Shown in pieces: positions 48,855 to 52,298 of a stretch of 52,298 nucleotides of DNA (positions are counted from its first letter, which is position 1; every line of letters begins with the position of its first letter). This stretch comes from Bacillota bacterium (GTDB lineage Bacteria; Bacillota; Bacilli; Alicyclobacillales; SLC66). The notes under the pieces are model-generated. The model was not told the origin of the DNA, did no database searches, and was given only the letters and a program-made list of their open reading frames with translations. A program made the position numbers and the translations under genes. The DNA lies in assembly GCA_021793015.1 (NCBI GenBank), contig JAJYTO010000004.1, forward strand, positions 1-52,298, written 5' to 3'.

Positions 48855-50231
48855 ATGAAAGTGATTTATATAGACATTGACAGTCTCAGACCGGATCACC
48901 TGCATTGCTATGGGTACCAAAGGTCCACATCTCCAAACATTGACCGGTTAGCTGCGCAAAGCGTGCGATTTACACAGTGTTTCACTTCAGACAGCCCTTG
49001 CATGCCTTCACGAGCGGCGATGATCAGCGGGACTTTCGGAATCAAGAATGGAATCGTTACGCATGGCAGTGATGGACTGGCAATGCCGCTGAAAACCCGC
49101 ACGATACCTGCGTTACTCAGAGAAAATGGGGTGCGGACCACAGCATTTTCAACATTCGGGAGGCACCCTTCTCCGTGGTTTTACATGGAATGGGAGGAGT
49201 TTCACGATCCAAAGGGATGGCGCTTTCAGCAAACCCCCGCTTGGAAGATGAATGAGCAGGTCCTTCCGTGGATTGAGGAAAATGCTCAAGACGACTTCTT
49301 CCTCTATGTGCAATACTGGGATCCTCATGCGATATATGATGCTCCCCTATCCTTAGTAAAGGCCATGGGAGAATATGATTTGCCCTCCTTTCCTGATGAT
49401 AAAGCAATCGAGGGCCATCAGCAGGATCGCTTTTGGCACTCCGCCAGCATGATGGGCGTCGATTCCTATGACAAGTATGCGGCGATGGTCAATGAGTACG
49501 ATGCCGAGATACGATATGTGGACTATCATGTGGGACAGTTGCTTACTGCGTTGGAACGAAAGGGAATTCTTGATGAGACCATGATCATAATCGCAGCTGA
49601 TCACGGTGAGGGGTTAGGGGAGCATGGAGTCTATGTGGAGCATTGGAGTGTCATGGACACGGTCAACCACATCCCGCTTATTGTGAAATTTCCACACAGC
49701 GCAGGCGCAGGGCGTGCATGTCCTGCTTTAGTCTATCAGTTCGATATTGCGGCCACAGTGTGCGAGGCATTCCAGATTTCAAAACCTGCGGAATGGGATA
49801 GCGAATCATTGTGGCCTTTCATCGATGAAAAGGCATTTGCGGGCCGTTCACACCTTGTGATCGGACATGGTCTATACACCGCCCAGCGTGCGGTCGTCAC
49901 GGATCAGTGGAAGTTAATTCGAACATTGCACAGTGGTGAGTGGCGCTATCCGCCGCAGCAACTCTTTGATCGCCAGGTGGATATTTATGAACAGACCGAT
50001 GTATGGTCCACTCATCAAGACATCGCAAAGTCGCTTAACGGATTGTTGACTGATTGGGAATACCTGAACCGCCCGACTCTAGGGTATGACCCGTTAGTTG
50101 TCACAGCGCATCAGGGTCCTCCGGGATTGGACTTGTATGGGAAAGAAACCATGGAAGATTATTATGTCAGGGGAATCCCTCAAACCGTTGCTTATTTGGA
50201 CAGGAAACCAGACGTTCCCGCACTGGAGTAG
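48855..50231 (+). CDS. Second cytoplasmic Cys-type sulfatase
   Basis: This 458-residue protein begins MKVIYIDIDSLRPDHLHCYGY, contains the maturation motif SPCMPSRAAMISG with Cys49 as the formylglycine precursor, and has QYWDPHAIYDAP, IIAADHGEGLGEHGVYVEHW (metal Asp/His) and VTDQWKLIRTL. It is closer to the sulfatase group that opens 'VIYIDIDSLRPDH', often acting on sugar or lipid sulfates, than to the first sulfatase. No signal peptide. AGGAG 8 bases upstream sets the start. It sits between the importer and the epimerase, so probably desulfates the imported compound. Confidence 0.9.
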   Translation: MKVIYIDIDSLRPDHLHCYGYQRSTSPNIDRLAAQSVRFTQCFTSDSPCMPSRAAMISGTFGIKNGIVTHGSDGLAMPLKTRTIPALLRENGVRTTAFSTFGRHPSPWFYMEWEEFHDPKGWRFQQTPAWKMNEQVLPWIEENAQDDFFLYVQYWDPHAIYDAPLSLVKAMGEYDLPSFPDDKAIEGHQQDRFWHSASMMGVDSYDKYAAMVNEYDAEIRYVDYHVGQLLTALERKGILDETMIIIAADHGEGLGEHGVYVEHWSVMDTVNHIPLIVKFPHSAGAGRACPALVYQFDIAATVCEAFQISKPAEWDSESLWPFIDEKAFAGRSHLVIGHGLYTAQRAVVTDQWKLIRTLHSGEWRYPPQQLFDRQVDIYEQTDVWSTHQDIAKSLNGLLTDWEYLNRPTLGYDPLVVTAHQGPPGLDLYGKETMEDYYVRGIPQTVAYLDRKPDVPALE

Positions 50232-50253
50232 ATGCAGAGGGAGTGTGTTACAA

Positions 50254-51552
50254 ATGGGGTTGACGCCGCCCGTATTGTTTTACAAGGAGCATCTGGAAAA
50301 GGTAATTCTTCCGTTTTGGACGAAAAATGCATTGGACCTAGAAAACGGCGGCGTTTACACCTGTTTCAGCATGGATGGGGCCACACTGATCAGCCGCGAC
50401 AAGTATACCTGGTCGCAGGGACGGTTCCTGTGGCTCGCATCACGCCTTGTCAGAATAGCTAGGGCCGGGGAACTGGATGTGGATATGGATTTATTTCTAG
50501 AGGTGGCCGAAAAGACGGCATCCTTCTTGTTTTCTCATGTGTTTTTGGACAATGGCCATTGTGCGTTCGTATTGTCCAATCAAGGTGTTCCCAAATTAGT
50601 TGGTAATCAAGAAAGACTGGATGCCAGTATGTATGCGGACTGTTTTGTATGCCTGGGGTTTACAGAATATGCGAGTGTGACAGGGGATCTGGAATTATTG
50701 AACCGAGCATGGGATCTCTATCTATCCGTTTTGGATAGGGCAGAGACTGGCGATATAGTGACTGAGCCATACACCGTGCCGTCTGAATTGACCGTTCATG
50801 GAATACCCATGATTCTACTCAATCTCAGTTACGAACTATACAGAGTGTTTAAGGAAAAAGGCGATCCACGCACTGAGACCGCCATGAGTCACAGTCAAAC
50901 TCATATTAATTCCCTCTGGCTTCAGTACGATGTGGAGGCTAAGGTTCTTCGAGAACACACGGTAAAGCCACCCTTTCCGAAGGAAGGGTGGGAGGGGACA
51001 CTCCTTTGCGAACATATAGCTCCGGGACATACAGCCGAGACACTGTGGATGATGATGGAGTTTGCACGTGATTTGTCCGATTGGGATTTAATCGATCGCT
51101 GCTTGGCAGCGTTGAAGCAGACATTTCGTCTTGCATGGGACGATCAGTTTGGAGGACTATTTCGGTTTGTGGGGTTACGTGGAGGAGCACCTAACGGCAG
51201 GATGATGGGAACTTCCTACGAAGATCAAGTTCTGGATACATGGGACATGAAGTTATGGTGGGTGCACACAGAGTTTCTGTATGCGGCTTACTTGGGATGG
51301 AGTCTGACGCAGGATCAGGAATGTCGTGCAATGGCGGAGCAAATTCATCAGTACACGTTTACTACTTTCCCCAATCCTAATGAGACGCTGGGGGAATGGC
51401 TGCAAAAGAGGGATCGCCAAGGCTTGCCCCAAGATAAAATTGTGGCTTTGCCCGTTAAAGATCCGTACCATATTGCGCGTGATCTCTTATTATTGATGAG
51501 TTTGTCGAGGGATGACTCAAATATTGAGCCGCACGCTATGCGTGGGAACTGA
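50254..51552 (+). CDS. AGE-family sugar epimerase/isomerase
   Basis: This 432-residue (alpha/alpha)6-barrel protein belongs to the N-acylglucosamine 2-epimerase family. Seen motifs: GGVYTCFSMDG, YTWSQGRFLWLASRL, DASMYADCFVCLGFTEYA, HGIPMILLNLSYELY, the catalytic-type His in HIAPGHTAETLWMMMEFA, FGGLFRFV and the second His in WDMKLWWVHTEFLYAAYLGW. The family epimerises GlcNAc, glucose or mannose units or, as in YihS, isomerises sulfoquinovose. It is the last gene of the operon; the ATG at 50254 follows GAGGGAG. Likely acts on the sugar released by the sulfatase; the exact reaction is not predictable. Confidence 0.85.
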   Translation: MGLTPPVLFYKEHLEKVILPFWTKNALDLENGGVYTCFSMDGATLISRDKYTWSQGRFLWLASRLVRIARAGELDVDMDLFLEVAEKTASFLFSHVFLDNGHCAFVLSNQGVPKLVGNQERLDASMYADCFVCLGFTEYASVTGDLELLNRAWDLYLSVLDRAETGDIVTEPYTVPSELTVHGIPMILLNLSYELYRVFKEKGDPRTETAMSHSQTHINSLWLQYDVEAKVLREHTVKPPFPKEGWEGTLLCEHIAPGHTAETLWMMMEFARDLSDWDLIDRCLAALKQTFRLAWDDQFGGLFRFVGLRGGAPNGRMMGTSYEDQVLDTWDMKLWWVHTEFLYAAYLGWSLTQDQECRAMAEQIHQYTFTTFPNPNETLGEWLQKRDRQGLPQDKIVALPVKDPYHIARDLLLLMSLSRDDSNIEPHAMRGN

Positions 51553-51718
51553 ACAGGATGAGCCGTGAGGTATGATGCAAAAGTCCTTCATGAGTAACGA
51601 CTGATCTCGGGAACGTGGACATGCAGACATCGCATACTGACACCTTGGACATGGAAAAAAGGATGGGCATCACGATCCAGTCTTTCACGCGTCATGACAA
51701 AATCATGTCCAAAACACA

Positions 51719-51760
51719 TTTTATCCGGGTAATATTTATTTTTCATTTTTATCCGGGTAA
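51719..51760 (+). promoter_or_regulatory. Two TTTTATCCGGGTAA boxes upstream of the DUF2239 gene
   Basis: The 14-base sequence TTTTATCCGGGTAA occurs exactly at 51719-51732 and 51747-51760, 28 bases apart, in an otherwise AT-rich stretch 35 bases before the gene. Such spaced direct repeats usually mark a regulator site. No regulator can be named. The remainder of 51553-51718 shows nothing else. Confidence 0.55.
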
Positions 51761-51794
51761 AATAACTGGTGTGGTTTTACGAAGGGGGGCTATC

Positions 51795-52298
51795 ATGCCA
51801 AGCGACTTGACGGAGATCGCCTGCACGGCTTTTCTCGGTGAACGAGCGATCGCTTCCGGTACCTTAGCGCACGTTGTTTCAATGGTGAAAGATGCCTTCG
51901 ATGATCCCCATCTTTCGCCAATACTCATATTCGATGACACTACGAGCCAGCAAATAGAAATTGATTTTCGTGGAACGAAGGATGCGGTGTTGAAACGGTT
52001 GTCACGACATCCAGATACCGGTTCCGCGATGGATCAAGCGGGCTCGCCGCCTCGTGTCGGTCGACCTAAGCTCGGCGTTGTACCGGGAGAGGTCACATTG
52101 CTGCCGAGGCATTGGGAGTGGCTCAAGAGTCAGCCTGGAGGGGCTTCCGTCACTTTACGCAAGATCATTGATGAAGCGCGACATGTTCGTGAGAAGCAAA
52201 ACACAATGCGAGAAGCGCAGGAAGCCACCTATCGTTTTATGACAGCCATGGCTGGTGATTTCCCTCACTACGAAGATGCCCTGCGGGCGCTGTACACG
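51795..52298 (+). CDS. DUF2239 family protein, 3' end cut by the window
   Basis: An ATG at 51795 opens a frame that stays open for 168 codons to the window end. The sequence has CTAFLGERAIASGTLAHVV and ILIFDDTTSQQIEIDFRGT, then PRVGRPKLGVVPGEVTLLPR, HWEWLKSQPGGASVTLRKII and DEARHVREKQNTMREAQEAT, the strongly conserved hallmark of DUF2239. Function of the family is unknown; its central block looks like a ribbon-helix-helix-type DNA-binding segment. Family length is about 200, so only the last residues are missing. GGGGGG upstream supports the start. Confidence 0.88.
   Translation, partial: MPSDLTEIACTAFLGERAIASGTLAHVVSMVKDAFDDPHLSPILIFDDTTSQQIEIDFRGTKDAVLKRLSRHPDTGSAMDQAGSPPRVGRPKLGVVPGEVTLLPRHWEWLKSQPGGASVTLRKIIDEARHVREKQNTMREAQEATYRFMTAMAGDFPHYEDALRALYT

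Noticed and set aside
1-52298. tRNA, rRNA or CRISPR loci
   Set aside because: None was recognised on either strand on reading; a tRNAscan or Infernal run was not possible here.

Overview
The window reads as chromosome of a spore-forming, aerobic, high-GC Bacillota, most likely in or near the Alicyclobacillaceae. The support is a Ger(x)C spore-germination protein, a qox-type aa3 quinol oxidase, a Bacillus-like muropeptide-recycling cluster, TenI/ThiS/ThiG, a cobalamin riboswitch, spore-surface-like coiled-coil proteins and a DUF2239 protein. The genus is an inference.

Layout. 1-614: end of a spore germination operon. 689-5399 (minus): qoxABCD with two tiny membrane proteins upstream. 5581-7622: lysA translationally coupled to a free-standing pair of aspartokinase-type ACT domains. 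7727-17178: peptidoglycan/amino-sugar salvage, with a kinase divergent from a MurR/RpiR regulator, then a serine hydrolase, a secreted GH84 beta-N-acetylglucosaminidase, a DppA D-aminopeptidase, a NamZ (DUF1343) muramidase, a GNAT protein and a PIG-L-type deacetylase. 17531-18092: a small toxin-antitoxin-like pair. 18093-18850: IS200/IS605-like relic, a palindromic element, a cobalamin riboswitch and its terminator. 18957-27238: late cobalamin genes cobQ, pduO-type cobA, a cobT-bluB fusion, cobU, cbiB, cobS, the threonine-phosphate decarboxylase cobD and cobC on the opposite strand. 27463-29204: tenI-thiS-thiG. 29722-34422: four GT2 glycosyltransferases around a coiled-coil protein and a DUF2642-like small protein, probably spore-surface glycosylation.

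34818-51552 is an accessory region built on sulfate-ester metabolism: a HutC-type regulator, a sulfatase, an MFS carrier, an anaerobic sulfatase-maturating enzyme with a C-terminal SEC-C motif, a VOC protein, then (after a GC-rich block of a YtcJ amidohydrolase and two nitrilase-fold proteins) a ROK regulator, an SsuABC-type ABC importer, a second sulfatase and an AGE-family sugar epimerase. Neither sulfatase has a signal peptide, so the picture is import of a small sulfated compound followed by desulfation in the cytoplasm. By eye the 34.8-38.9 kb and 44.9-51.6 kb parts are AT-richer than the rest, which suggests acquisition. The window ends in a DUF2239 gene.

Two genome-wide habits stand out. 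First, short tandem repeats have expanded in frame at the ends or linkers of many unrelated enzymes (QoxD, LysA, GH84, CobQ, CobT-BluB, a nitrilase) and also between genes. Second, a family of long perfect hairpins with different arm sequences but a shared inner motif and a shared tail is scattered between genes (near 5.1, 11.2, 15.4, 17.3, 28.2 and 33.1 kb).
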